NCBI GenBank assembly: GCA_013146195.2
Contig: CM028377.1
Location: forward strand, 69,754,614 to 69,818,613
From: Codonopsis lanceolata
Taxonomy: Eukaryota; Streptophyta; Magnoliopsida; Asterales; Campanulaceae
Reading direction: 5' to 3'
Length of the DNA stretch: 64,000 nt
The position numbers were made by a program, and so were the translations under genes. Shown piece after piece: positions 47,420 to 58,500 of this stretch. The notes under the pieces are model-generated. The model saw only the letters and a list, made by a program, of their open reading frames with translations, searched no databases and was not told where the DNA came from. The stretch's first letter is position 1; every line of letters starts with the position of its first letter.

Positions 47420-47880
47420 TTACTTCCTCCTAAAACTATAAAAACCATAAGCATCCATTGCAAAAGCCTTCTTCACAGTAGGAGGAAGGGAAGAGAAGGC
47501 TAAATAACAATTACTTCCACAAAGAATATGAGCCACAACAGCCAGGCGATTCGCCATAGAATTTTGTTCTCTAAACACGTGACGTAAACTATACTCCAAC
47601 AACAAAGAACGACAATCACGCAGATCATAACTATACAGCCAAGGTTCAGCATGGAACTTGACCAACACATTTATTCCAGCTAAAGAATCAGACTCCACTT
47701 CCACATAATCCAACCCCAAATACCGACATAACTGTAAACCTTCCCTTAAAGTCAATATCTCAGCTTTCATATTAGAACCACCACCATAAAGACTAGAAAA
47801 AGCACACACAAACTCGCCATTAGCGTCCCTAATCACACCCCCCTTGTGCAAACACCATTTTTGGAGAAACCATCTGTGTT
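47420..47880 (-). pseudogene. LINE ORF2 C-terminal RNase H domain
   Basis: RNase H of the plant LINE type: KLNTDGFSKN (one frame, around 47880), then GGVIRDANGEFVCAFS, KAEILTLREGL, EVESDSLAGINVL and REQNSMANRLA (next frame). The D-E-D residues are visible (NTDG, AEI, ESDS). A frameshift near 47836 splits it. It removes RNA from RNA-DNA hybrids. Confidence 0.88.
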
Positions 47881-47893
47881 CAACTTATACTTA

Positions 47894-49252
47894 TTAGATT
47901 GAGATATAGGCCACTTCAGCCACAACCCACGATCCATCTCTTTGCACTGGAATGCAAAGGGATTGCATTGCCATGCAAGCGCTGAAGTCGCTGCTCGACT
48001 TTGGAGAATATGAACTAAGCATGTCACGAATATCATCTAACACCCTAGACCAAATTCCATCCACCTTCATTGGCACGTTATCGAAAGCCGAAGAACATCG
48101 AGCCTTCCAAACTTCCCAACACATAAACATAAAGATACCAAATTGACAAGCCTCGGCCTGACGGCGCAAAGAACCTTTCGACCAGACCGAAAAAAGATGG
48201 TGAAGAATGGAATACACATTGATCAAGTTAAATTTAGCCGCAAACCTAGTCCACAATGCAACCGTAACTTCGAAACGAAGAAATAAATGTTCCATTGATT
48301 CCAACCCCAGGGAATTTGGGCAACAATGACAACGAGATACAAGCGACACATGACGAGACTGAAGATTCAAGTCCACTGGAAGAGAATTCTGAAACCACTT
48401 CCAAAGAAAACCACTTACCCGGGGAGGAATCCAACATTGCCATATCAACTTAGCCCAACGAGTAGAAGGAGAACCAACTCGATAAAAATTCCAAAATACA
48501 CTCGACCGAAACACTCCCGAATTCGTAAGCGTACAGACCAACTTATTAGGCACTCCCTCCACGCATTGCACCCTACGTAAATAACATTGAAAATCTGGAT
48601 TCACCAAAGAACTTAAATAATCCAGCTGAGACATTGCATCACGAACAATTAACATTTTATCCATAGGAAGAAGACCAATTAACCTAACCCCACACCAATT
48701 ATCATCCCAAAATGATATATTACCTTTTCCGACCACCCACCTGCTACATTGTTGAACTTTCCAAACCTGACCTAAAACAGATTTCCAAGGAGAGGACATG
48801 AGCCTAACAGTTGGACCTTCATTAGAAATACCACATTTGCCAATGCAGAAACTAGCCCAAAGCCCCTTACCAACAATGACACACCAAGCGAGCTTGGCAT
48901 GCAACGAATCCATAACCTGTCCTAAAGAGCGAATACCCAAACCGCCTTCCTCCAAAGGACGACAAACCTTGTGCCAAGTAATCCAATGAGTCCTCCGCTC
49001 CTCATTAGTGTTCCAAAGAAAATTTGCCAACTTTTGCTCAAAACGTTGAAGAACACCTTTAGGAACACTAAGGGCAGCCATAACATAGATAAGGATGATG
49101 CAAAGAGTAGCTTTAATTATAGTGATTTTGGCCCCAAAGGAAAGAAGTTTCGCACGCCAACCATTAATACGCTTAGCCACTTTGAGCTCTAAATCTTTGA
49201 AGTAAACCCTTTTCATACAGCCCTTGAATAAAGGCATACCCAGATATTTCAA
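47894..49252 (-). pseudogene. LINE ORF2 thumb and zinc-binding region
   Basis: Continues the RT frame: KYLGMPLFKG, RINGWRAKLLSFGAKI, then the zf-RVT region with PPRVSGFLWKWFQNSLPV and C/H pairs (CHCCPNSLG, MEHLFLRFE). The typical HLF-C order is kept in part. It is one open stretch of 452 codons, but a frameshift near its end separates it from the RNase H part. Confidence 0.9.
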
Positions 49253-49282
49253 AGGTCAATAACGCTGATTACAACTCGACCA

Positions 49283-50536
49283 CTAAGCAATTTGATGAGC
49301 TTTCCTCGAAGAACAATGCTTGAAAACATAGAAACCATTTTTTTGGCTATTAACCAGCTGACCTGAACTCAATTCATACCCAGCCAGAACCTTCTTCAAA
49401 CCCAAAATAGACCTTTTACCGACATTGCAAAAGATAAGCATATCATCAGCAAAAAGAAGGTGGGTAATAGAAACACCCCATCTCCCATGATAAAAAGGAA
49501 GAATCTTACCTATGGATATAGCCCGATTAATGTTGAAAGATAAAACCTCCTGAGACAGAATGAACAACATAGGGGATAAAGGATCACCTTGACGAACCCC
49601 CCGAGTAGACTTGAAAAAACCAAAGGACTCCACATTGATCTTAAGCGTGTACCAATTATTATCTATAAGACAACGAATGAACCTACAAAAATCAACACTG
49701 AAGCCATACTCAGCCAGAGCGTGGAGAAGAAAATTCCATTCCAGTCTATCATACGCCTTAGACATATCAAATTTAAAAACAATATTACCTTCCCGAATAT
49801 TCTTATCAATACGTTGAACCAATTCATGGGCCAAAAGAACATTCTCCTGAATACTATGATTCTTAACAAAACCGGACTGTTCTAGGGAGATCAAACGAGG
49901 CAGCATAGAAGAAAGACGAGTAGCATACATTCTGGACAAAATTTTAGCTAAAAAGTTGCACAAACTAATGGGACGTAAATCACCAAGATTTTTCGGATTC
50001 TTAACCTTATGCAGAAGGACCAAAGTGGCAGTAGACATACCCCTGTGAAGCGGAGCTCCCTCAAAATAATCCCTTACCACAGCCAAAATATCCACCATAA
50101 TTATCTCCAAGCAACTCTGAAAGAACCAACCAGTAAATCCATCTGGGCCCGTCGCGCTGTTGGGACTGAGCGATTTAACAGCGGACCAAACTTCCTTTTC
50201 CATAGGATGGGAAGTAAAAAAAAAAACATTATCTGCCTCCGACACACGCTTTGGAAAACCACAAAATAAATTATCTTCTACCACCGAGTTATTAGAAGAA
50301 AATAGATTGGAAAAATAATCAACTGCCATAGCACCTATTTGATCAGTATCCTCACTAAGAGAACCATCTGCCAATTTGACCTGAACTCTATTCTTCTGAG
50401 TTCTATCTTTAATACTCACATGGAAAAAAGAAGTGTTTCTATCTCTATCCTTGAGCCAAAGTTGTTGTGATTTCAGCTCTGTCATCTCGGCCTCCCACTT
50501 TAAAAGCTGACTCAAATGATTTTTAACCGCGACCAA
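49283..50536 (-). pseudogene. LINE ORF2 reverse transcriptase domain
   Basis: A long open stretch (417 codons) with the non-LTR RT order: SATGPDGFTGWFF, LRPISLCNFLAKI, LISLEQSGFVKNHSI, FKFDMSKAYDRLEW, GVRQGDPLSPMLF and LLFADDMLIF with the FADD catalytic pair intact. This enzyme copies the element RNA into the nicked target. It ends at an in-frame stop at 49283; the same frame resumes about 30 bases on. Confidence 0.92.
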
Positions 50537-51765
50537 ACTATCTTCGACCGCTGAACCTCCACTCTGCTATAATTCAAGATCCAGTCGCAAAATAATGTCT
50601 TGAGCCGAAGCAATGTTATGTTAAACATTCCCAAACACATTCTAATTCCACCCTTTCAGAGCTCTACGGAGAAGCTGCAACTTCCGAAACAATACGGCTG
50701 CTGCCATTGATTCGAAACAAATGATAAGAAATCTGGATGATCCAACCACATCCGTTGGAATCGAAACCCACTCTTCGGTTTGATCGCATTTTGAAATTCC
50801 ACCAACAACAGAGCATGATCTGAAACATTAGTCACAAGATGTGTGACCTTAAGTCGCAGAAAAAGAGTTTTAAAATCACCATTAACAAGCACTCGATCTA
50901 GTCGTTTCCATATCCTATGACCTCTCGTTTGATTGTTACACCAAGTATACTTAGTGCTCGTTTGTTGCAGCTTATTTGGAGTGACTTTTAGCTTTTGGCT
51001 TTTGAAAAGTCATATTTAAAGTGTTTGTTTCAGCTTATAAGCCAAAAGCCAATAAGTAAGGTACAACACCTTTTATGCATTGAAAAGCCAAAAGCCAAAA
51101 TTTTAAGCTTTTTTGGTTTTTTTTAAACATCAAGACAACTATTCATTAATAAATATTTGATTGTCTTAATTTCATCCTTTTATGAAATATACATAAAAAT
51201 ATGAATACTAATTTTCAAGTTTTTTTTTAACAAATAATTATAATGACTCATAAGCAGCTTTTCAACAGCTGTAACAAACAGTCTATCATGCAATCAGCCA
51301 AAAGTCATTCAGCTACCAGCTTAAGCTATCAGCCATAAGTCATAAGCCATCAGCCACAACAAACGAGCCCTTACTGCCTTCAAATCTAGAGTCCACCAAC
51401 CCAGCTTGCAGTATGAAATTATTAAAATCGTCCATCTCCCCAAAATCACAAGGAGCTCCCCCAATCTTCTCCGCGGACTGAACAATAACATTAAAATCAC
51501 CCCCGACCAACCAAGGGGCATTGCAACGATTAGAAAAGGAAACCAGCTAAGCCCATAAATTCCGACGATCTTCCCTCACACATTTCACATAAACTAGGGT
51601 GGCATTAGAATAAAATGTCGTACCCATTTGAACTGCAACTGTAATAAACCATATGTGCTTATTAATAGGATTAACATGTAAATTGGAATCAAAACGTAAC
51701 CTTCTACATAATTTAAGAAGCCTGTCACCTTGAGTTTTGGGTTCTAAAATAACACATAAGAACAT
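50537..51765 (-). pseudogene. LINE ORF2 endonuclease region, broken by a MITE
   Basis: The N-terminal apurinic-endonuclease-like domain of ORF2. The part at 51765-51378 contains WLVGGDFNVI and DDFNNFIL, the GGDFN motif of the family. The part after the MITE (50949-50537) reads YTWCNN, RLDRVLVN and VSDHALLLV, the SDH motif. Several stops and a frameshift between about 50656 and 50536 are present. This domain nicks the target DNA for priming. The MITE sits precisely between the codons before YTW. Confidence 0.8.
50958..51369. mobile_element. hAT-type MITE, copy 2, inside the LINE
   Basis: Very similar along its length to the MITE at 11687-12107, in the same orientation. Flanks CTTAGTGC (50950-50957) and CTTACTGC (51370-51377) differ at one base. 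Removing the element and one flank restores the LINE endonuclease frame. Confidence 0.85.
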
Positions 51766-51901
51766 ATTATGTTTTTTTCTTTAACATACTAAGAAAAGTC
51801 CTAGTAGGTTTGTTACACACACCACGAGCATTCCATTTAATAAATGTCATAAAAAATTATTGACAAGTGTGAACCTGGGCTTTAGCAATAGCCCTAGTGA
51901 G

Positions 51902-53488
51902 TCAAACATTTTTAGTTGAAAACTTCACCTTCCTCACCTTCTTAACTAACTCCCCACAGTACTTACTAAATGAAGGACGTAACTGAGCGTGCTTTATATC
52001 CCAATCAATAAAGATTTGAATCGAATCATCCATAACTTCCCCATAGTCACCTCCAGTGGAGTGCGCCTTGCCATTACGACGAGGTTCTTTGTGGAGCAAC
52101 TCATTCCATAGGGGTCCCAGAATGGCAGATTGCTGCACCTTAGCGCCATCAACATCCTGTGTCTCCATCGAAACATGTTGTTCCCGACTAACTTCCTCCA
52201 CATCATCTGCCACTAAATCGACCAGAGCACTAAAAGAATTTTTAAGACTAACCTCGTTCACCTTTGAAGGCAGAGACACAACATTGGCAAAACTCGTGCC
52301 CTTAGTACGATCACGCACTGTGCGACTAGAAACTGTAACATCCTGCACCAAATCAATATGTTCCACTTCCTTGGGAACACCCCTATCATTTTTTTCCATA
52401 GAGGTAGAAGGCATGTCGCTGACACGAGGTTTGCTAATTGGGATCCAATGAACCGAGTGAACATTAGTAGTCTGCATAGAGCTAATGTCTTTACTTGCAA
52501 TAGTTTGTTGATCAATAAGAACCCCAGAAACACTATTAGTCGGTGTCATCCCATTGACTTGAACCTCACCCCTACCCTTACCAATGTCTTGCTTCAGTTT
52601 AACCACTTTATTTGTTTTAGCTTTCGTCTTAGCAGCTTAACCCGAAGGTATACCACGCAAAACTTTCCGGCATCTTTCTTTTGTATGCCCCAGAAGACTG
52701 CATCTAACACAATAGTTAATATTTCCTTCAAAGTCTAAGGATTGCCAAAACCCTTGTTCCTTGGATATAACAATCCAAAAGCGAGAAGGGAGAGGTTGAG
52801 AAACATCTATCTCGACACATGTGCTTGTAAACATGGGTCTATAACACTCCAAAGTTTTTTCGTCTGCACGGAAAAAATGCCTCAGCGAGTTACCAATACA
52901 ATGTAAAAAGGAGGGATTAAAATAGGTTAACGGCAAATGATGGAGCCTAACTCATACAGCCACACGGGTGTTATCCTCGCGAAAAGAAAAATCCGGCGAC
53001 CACCGAAAGGAACGATACATGCAAGACTGCATCATATGTGACTCCTTGGATAAAGCTAGCACCAAATCCTCCGCCGAGAATAACCAAACCATAACATGAC
53101 GTGGATCAAGTAGACCAACAGTAAACGACCCATTGAGTTTCCATGAATGCGCAATGTCCTCCTTAATAGTAAAAACGGAAGGCCTTCCAGCAAAAAACTT
53201 CAGAACAATTGTATTGGCGAATTGCTTATCAGAGGCTTCGATTTCCATAACCGAAAAAAGATAACCAGGTTCACCGTTAAAATTTGTTGACTGCCTTGGC
53301 ACTAATGGAATAGCCTGAAGCGTCAGGACCCCATTACCCACAAAGGGTTTTGGAGTTCCAACCACATTAGTATAAGACAAGACCTTTGGCATAATGTCTT
53401 GTTGGGAAGGAACCGCCGTCAGAGGTAAGCCATGAATAGAGCCTGATCCGTCCCATGGCAAATCTGGGAAAGCTGTCGTAGGAGCCAT
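51902..53488 (-). pseudogene. LINE ORF1 (gag-like, zinc-knuckle protein), broken
   Basis: Starts MAPTTAFPDLPWDGSGS, followed by the DUF4283-type RNA-binding region (GRPSVFTIKEDIAHSWKL; DPRHVMVWLFSAEDLV; FSFREDN). After a premature TGA near 52952, where the family has Trp, come LPLTYFNPSFL and a zinc knuckle CVRCSLLGHTKERC (pattern CX2CX4HX4C). A second stop near 52637 precedes a long polar tail to 51902. ORF1 proteins coat LINE RNA. Here it is cut into three pieces, so it is not functional. Confidence 0.85.
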
Positions 53489-54278
53489 GCATAGAAACGA
53501 GCAAAACCCTAAACGACCAAGAGAGAGAATTGTGTGTAGGAATCGGTTCACTCAATCACAAACCCAAGGAAACATGTCTTGATTCAATGGGTTTGTTAAA
53601 CTTAGAGAAGTAAACTCTAATTTATATTGTGGTTTGTATGCATGCTTATGATTATCATATTGCTGCATGAATGATTTGAGAACGGAAAGAAATGGCTATA
53701 TTGTGGTTTTATGCATTTACGTGAATTTTATTGTATTGCATGAAGGTTTTGGAAACAGGAAAGGAAAAGGGGGTATTTTATGAAGTAACGAGAATATTAT
53801 GATACATGTTCACGGTTTTATCTTAGTAACATGATGCCATGATTATTTAATAACTATGCATATTATCATGTTATTTGTAGTAACGTACTGAGTCATTATG
53901 ACCCACTTCGTACTTTGTTTTAGTTTGCAGTTGCTCGTTAGCTGCGTAGAGGCCGAGTAGATTGAGACTGTAGCAGTGCCCAGCTGGTCGATAGATTGAG
54001 TTGAGATTATGTGTTCATGCTGGTAGTAGCCGACTTTTTCGAGTAGTAACTCGCGGAGTCCCATTTCTTTAGAGCATCGCAATTTCATTTTATGTATGTT
54101 GTTATTCTTGTGAGATCGACTTTATGTGAAGTTATATATATTTTACGGTCGGGTAGAACACTTGGGTATTTGTTAGTTGTATTTTGTAGTCGACATGTAT
54201 TGTCGAGCTTGTATACTTTAGTTGATAGTATTTATCCAGTTGTCTCCTGGGCACGCAGTAGCCACGGGGTTTTTGGTT

Positions 54279-54318
54279 TAGTTGTTGTTGTTGTTGTTGT
54301 TTTTGTTGTTGTTGTTGT
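54279..54318. repeat. (TTG)n microsatellite in the solo LTR
   Basis: Runs of GTT/TTG triplets with one TTTTTG interruption. Confidence 0.9.
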
Positions 54319-54714
54319 CGTCTCCGACATGTATAGTCGTTGAGGATTTTATATATATCAGGTTGGGTCCTTGTTGTTTCGTCGGCCTTGTTTAGCCGAG
54401 GGTTGTTACCCGTGCGCAATGTTGCGTCACACGGATCAAATTTTTGAGCCGAGAGATTTACTATCTCTTTGGTCGTGCTTAGCTTTGAGTTTGATAGATC
54501 GAGAGTGTTATTATTATTTTGCTTCCGCAGTTTTGAATTTGTTGGCCCGTATTGCTGTTACGACTTTACTTCCTTATTAGAGCTCGTGTAGCTCAACTGT
54601 TTGACTTGTGTCAACATGCTTAGCATGTACTTATCGATTGTTTAGCTTCTTTTGGCGGCACGACCTTGGGATCCCGTGTTGGGGTCCGGGTCCGGGTCGA
54701 GTCTCTACAAATAT

Positions 54715-54891
54715 CCATTTTGTCTATGAAAAAGTTAGTCGTGGCCATGTCTGTGTTCTTCATGTCCCATCCAAATCTCATATTGCGGATATTTTCACTA
54801 AGGGTCTTCCATTGGTTCTCTTTGAAGACTTTCCCAACAGTCTCAACATTCAGAAACATCTCGTTTTGACTATGGAGGTGTGTTAAGATAA
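54715..54891 (+). pseudogene. C-terminal part of the Copia RNase H, displaced by 21 kb
   Basis: Starts with HFVYEKVSRGHV and continues with VLHVPSKSHIADIFTKGLP and FEDF to a TAA that overlaps the start of the 3' LTR. These are the usual last residues of plant Copia polyproteins. Removing 33710-54709 and one TSD copy brings it into frame with the RNase H at 33282-33709. Confidence 0.9.
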
Positions 54892-55715
54892 TGTATATAA
54901 ATAGAATTATCATTGTATTCCTTTCCTTGTTTATAGATTGTAAATTGTAGTTTAGGATTTGTTTAGTTTCCTAATTTATAAAGATCTTGTAATCTTGGCA
55001 TATATATCACCCTTTGTATGATTAGGGCTGGCAAAGAGCCTCGTTTTCCCGTCCCCACATTTCCCGACCCGACATAATCTCGATCCCGATTTTGTCGGAA
55101 TTTTTCTCGTCCCAACTTATTTCGGGACGAGATTCGGGAAATATATCAATCCCGTCAGGATTCTCGACCCGTCCCGACTATTTTTTTTTAATTTTTTGAG
55201 TGTGTACTATTGTCAAGCCAAGTGACTATCTTTCAAACAATCTCTATTGTGTGCTTCCTAAAATTACTTAATGGAATTTGTTAAATTTGTTTTCACAATG
55301 TTATGATTTTTTTTGTCTATTAAGTTTCTACACTTAGTGCAACTCTTCTCCTGCGAGCGAGGGGTCTATTTTGTTCATAATTAAAGATTCATCAATACCC
55401 ACTATTAAGTAAATATTCAAGTATACTTGTAAATATACAGTCTGAAATTTTAATCATGATGGAGACATTTTAAAAATATTTTAGTGTCAGAGATATTATT
55501 CATAAATATTATAGTCGGAATTACGAGATTTTTATCTCCCAAACTATCGGGATCCCAACACGTCGGGTCTCGACACTTATCGGGAACGGGATTAGGAAGG
55601 AAACTGTAATCCCAAATTCTATCGGGATCGGGATAAGACTAATTGGGACGGGTCCCGTCCTGATTCCACTGATATGTATAATGGTAATCGACAAAGAAAG
55701 TTTGACTTTCTTTCA
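54881..55715 (+). repeat. 3' LTR of the Copia element, split by an insertion
   Basis: The LTR sequence is 54881-55022 and 55683-55715 (plus the TSD copy); the middle belongs to the hAT-type element at 55023-55674. It ends TTTCTTTCA before the TSD TTTAC. Confidence 0.85.
55023..55674. mobile_element. hAT-type non-autonomous element in the Copia 3' LTR
   Basis: Starts TAGGGCTGGCAAAG, a common hAT terminus, and ends CCACTGATA. Flanks TGTATGAT (55015-55022) and TGTATAAT (55675-55682) give an 8-bp TSD with one mismatch. Sub-terminal phrases CCCGACCCG, TCGGGACGAG and GACGGGTCCCGTCC face one another. 652 bp, non-coding. Confidence 0.8.
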
Positions 55716-56222
55716 TTTACCACTAAAACTTGTACTAATATGACAAGTTTAATTTCATAAGATCATTTGTTATTAGGAAAATGATTTAAAAAACAAATGT
55801 AAATTTAATAACATAAAAAAAACACGCACACAAAAAAATCATTAAAAAGGAAACATAGAGTTAGTAAAGCGGAGTAATTTAAAATGGAGATTTTTTAAGG
55901 AATATCCATAAATCAACACTGCAGCAGTTGAGTTGTGAGTAATTGTGAATTTCTGATATTATCATCCTTTAACTGTAGCAAGCGTATGCCTATTACCTAT
56001 TTTGGCAGCGAATTAAGCCGAAAACCTCTCGCTTTTTTGTAAAAAGTAACTTCATATTTTAGTGTGGGTGCCCAAATAGGCTCTCATTTAACCCATCATA
56101 CTCCATGGTCTCAAATGGCCAATCCCATTAGTGCCCATTAAAATTTTTAAGTGTGCCCATACCTATTTTTTTGTAGGCGGTCTATGCGGGCAAATGGACA
56201 TGGACAAAAATTGTCACCTCTA

Positions 56223-57059
56223 AATGAAAGAATGCAATATATTCGACTAAACTTGATCAATATTTCATATAAGGCAACTAGAGTACGATCTTTAATAGTA
56301 AATGAGAAATAAACTCATATCCGAGAGCAAGTATTTATTAAATTTGACACTTTTTTTAACCATGCAATTTTACCTTATACCTGTTTTTCAACATCTACAG
56401 ACATTGAGAGAGAGAGAGAGAGATCAATATTGTGAGATAGAGAAAGAAACGAAAATAATTGAGATGTCGGTATTGTTTGGTTGATCGATTTTTAATGATG
56501 TATATATATAGTATGATTGATCAAAAAAATTCTACTGATCGTTGGATATGCAAGTTTTGAAGTGATGAAGATGACTAAGCAACTAAACGCACTGAGTGAC
56601 GAATTTGTGTGGTTAAGAATAATATTTCGGGTTATATGTCATAGAAAATACTTATATAAAAAAGAGTAAAGTTTAAATTACTAGTAGTTCAAGTAACGTT
56701 TCGGGGAATGAAGCGGGTAATGTTGTCGGTAAACTAATACCAAAACCTAACCATCCTCAATTTTTCATTTCAATTATTCTTCGTTACCCACCTCATATCC
56801 AGTTAAATCAGTTCATAATTGTCAACTTTGATTCGGTTCAGTTTGAAATTGCCATCCCTATGTGAGACAGTCTCACGGATCCTAATTCGTAAGATGAAGT
56901 CTCACGTTCTCACAACCTAGCCTACTAACACACGATAAATCGGGTCAAAAAGATTCGTTTTATAAAAGATACTTGTAAGATGATTTTTTTAGGTACTGAT
57001 ATAGGACAAGATTGAATGTGCTTTATTTTTATTTTTGATTATTTTTACTTTTATTGTAA
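56223..57059. other. Unassigned DNA with dispersed repeat
   Basis: A (GA)n run lies at 56404-56421. Positions 56858-56995 hold a dispersed repeat starting TGTGAGACAGTCTCACGGATC, with AATCGGGTCAAAAAGATTCG and AGATACTTGTAAGATG, related to degenerate copies near 3.8, 18.2 and 21.75 kb. No gene. Confidence 0.5.
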
Positions 57060-57235
57060 CTAGTGATGCACCCGTGCGTTGCACGATTTGTACTTGGGTG
57101 TAAAATCATATACTCAATCGAAGTTGAATAATATACAATTAAAAAGTTTAATATGAACAAAATAAATAAAAATTGATAAACAGTAAAATCAAAGAAAATC
57201 ACATAACTTCTTCACGTTGAAGATGTACGATTATT

Positions 57236-57363
57236 GGCCCCTAAGGGAGTGGCTCAGTGGTAGACATGGGGTTTCACAATGTGTGAGGTCTCAGGTTCGA
57301 TCCCTTCCCATGCCCCCCTTAGGAGCCAAAAATAAAAAATAAAATATATATATATTAAAAAAA
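57236..57363 (+). mobile_element. Very short tRNA-derived SINE, 128 bp, perfect TSD
   Basis: Bounded by the exact 13-bp repeat ATGTACGATTATT at 57223-57235 and 57364-57376. Box A TGGCTCAGTGG (57250-57260) and box B GGTTCGATCCC (57294-57304) are near-perfect polymerase III promoter boxes. Unusually, the body ends GGCCCCTAAGGG and CCCTTAGGAGCC are inverted, so its RNA would close into a stem, followed by an A/T-rich tail ending in seven A. Inserted after the host Helitron. Confidence 0.9.
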
Positions 57364-57579
57364 ATGTACGATTATTACAACTATTACTATTACATAACAA
57401 ATTTAAATACACTTAAGATTAGTAACTCTAGATAAAGTGACATACTGATCATGACTAAAAATATGGTTTTTCAAAAGAAGTCTGACGCTAGACACTTTTA
57501 TTTATAGACATTTCGTAAGACACCATCAGCGTAATTTGTTTTCTTTGAAATTTGGATGAAATTATATGATCAGATGGTG

Positions 57580-58345
57580 TCAGTGATATTTTTGAAATAA
57601 AACAGTACCACCAGAATGCCCATTTGAAAGAATTTGACATTCTAAAACATGGTTTCTTAGTCTTGTAATAATTAATCGCGTACTAATACATAACTCAATG
57701 AAATGGTCAATGTTACAAAGCAACATTAATGAAGTTCCAACCTTCAAATTCAACTCATGATTTAGGATTCCAGAACATAAAATTCCATTCAAAACTTTAG
57801 AAATATCTATATCGTTCAAAAGATCAACATTTCTATCAAAATAAAACGGAAAATTTGAGCTAAAAAACAATCTTCCTTTTGACTTGTTCTTCAATACCGT
57901 GTAATCATTTATTGAATTAACCACATCAAGAGTCGGATCTAGAATAACTCCCTTTTCCAAAAACGATGAATCATCGAGACTGCTTCCAAATGAAGGATAT
58001 GTATTTTGTACAATTGGAGCGATTAGATCGTTAAATTGCTTAAGCAACAGTTTTTTGAGAATATCAAAATAAGCACAATTATCATTTGGTTCACCAATTT
58101 TACCATCGCCAATCTTCGCAATTCAATCGACAAAAAGTTTCAATTATTCGAAACTCTCATTGGACCCATACTTTGTATCTCATATTCGTTGTCAACCTCA
58201 ATACAGGTGAATATCTCCACAAATACAATAAATTAATAGTAGGATGAACTATGTCTTGTGTACTTCCTTTTGGAATCACATGCAATATCTGTCAAAAATC
58301 TCCACCAAACACAATTGTTCTACCACCAAATGGAATATTAGAATA
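57580..58345 (-). pseudogene. Helitron PIF1-type helicase fragment
   Basis: The N-terminal part (complement of about 58345-58225) shows FGGRTIVFGGDF and VIPKGS-QDIV, the Walker-B-side segment of plant Helitron helicases. A decayed stretch with stops follows, then a 155-codon frame (58047-57580) with ILCSGILNHELNLKVG, LMLLCNID and RLIITRLRNHV. The order is right, but stops, frameshifts and loss of the C-terminus make it inactive. The strand agrees with the enclosing Helitron. Confidence 0.85.
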
Positions 58346-58500
58346 CCATATACTTAAATAAAACTGAACATATCAATAGAATAGCATATACTTAAATAAA
58401 ACTTAATATATCAATAGAAAATGATATACTTAAATAAAACTGAATATATCAATAAAATATCATATACTTAAATAAAATTGAATATAATATACAATTAAGA
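58342..58500. repeat. Tandem repeat, 38-bp unit, four copies
   Basis: CATATACTTAAATAAAA recurs with its ATACTTAA core at 58350, 58388, 58426 and 58464, an exact 38-base spacing, and AATATATCAATA between copies. Confidence 0.85.

Larger units (their letters stand above)
36520..53564 (-). mobile_element. L1-type LINE, minus strand, holding two later insertions
   Basis: On the minus strand: ORF1 at 53488-51902, ORF2 at 51765-47420, then a 3' UTR that continues beyond the LARD insertion and ends in an A-rich tail (complement of 36520-36541). The target-site copies CAAGGAAGCATGT (36507-36519) and CAAGGAAACATGT (53565-53577) match at 12 of 13 bases. Own length is about 5.9 kb, near full for a plant L1. 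Stops and frameshifts in both ORFs make it inactive. The LARD at 36553-47245 and the MITE at 50958-51369 are inside it. Confidence 0.88.
33710..54709 (+). mobile_element. Solo LTR, probably Ty3/gypsy type, itself interrupted
   Basis: Begins TGTAATGCCC and ends GGGTCGAGTCTCTACA. Flanks GATAT (33705-33709) and AATAT (54710-54714) give a 5-bp TSD with one mismatch. The own sequence is 33710-36519 plus 53578-54709, about 3.9 kb. It has no coding capacity, and no second LTR or primer site is seen, so it is best read as a solo LTR left by recombination. TGTAA...TACA ends and the phrase ACTGAGTCATTATGACCCACTT near the end are usual in long chromovirus LTRs. A (GA)n tract and a (TTG)n tract lie within. 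Confidence 0.75.
30559..55715 (+). mobile_element. Ty1/Copia retrotransposon, short LTRs, plus strand, heavily interrupted
   Basis: The 5' LTR is 30559-30742 (184 bp, TGTTAAGATAATG...TTACA). The 3' LTR begins at 54881 and ends at 55715 once the insertion at 55023-55674 is removed. The Met-tRNA-type primer site TGGTATCAGAGC follows directly at 30743-30754, and a short purine tract (GGAGGTG) precedes the 3' LTR. The flanking 5-mers CTTAC (30554-30558) and TTTAC (55716-55720) are a TSD with one mismatch. The short LTR and domain order GAG-INT-RT-RNase H show a Copia element, perhaps the Ale lineage. Its coding part is broken. Confidence 0.88.
30274..56222. mobile_element. hAT-type element holding the whole nested complex
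   Basis: The left terminus TAGATGTGGTAAATGAGCGG and the reverse complement of the right terminus, TAGAGGTGACAATTTTTGTC, are related and typical of hAT ends. Flanks AAAGAAAG (30266-30273) and AATGAAAG (56223-56230) form an 8-bp TSD with one mismatch. Sub-terminal GGGCATGGGC and GTGCCCA phrases recur on both sides. The element's own sequence is only 30274-30558 and about 55716-56222, under 800 bp and non-coding. Everything else was inserted later. Confidence 0.7.

Noticed and set aside
47952..50269. Several plus-strand open frames
   Set aside because: All are antisense shadows of the LINE ORF2.
57241..57320. tRNA gene suggested by A and B boxes
   Set aside because: No cloverleaf acceptor stem; the TSD and A-rich tail show a SINE instead.
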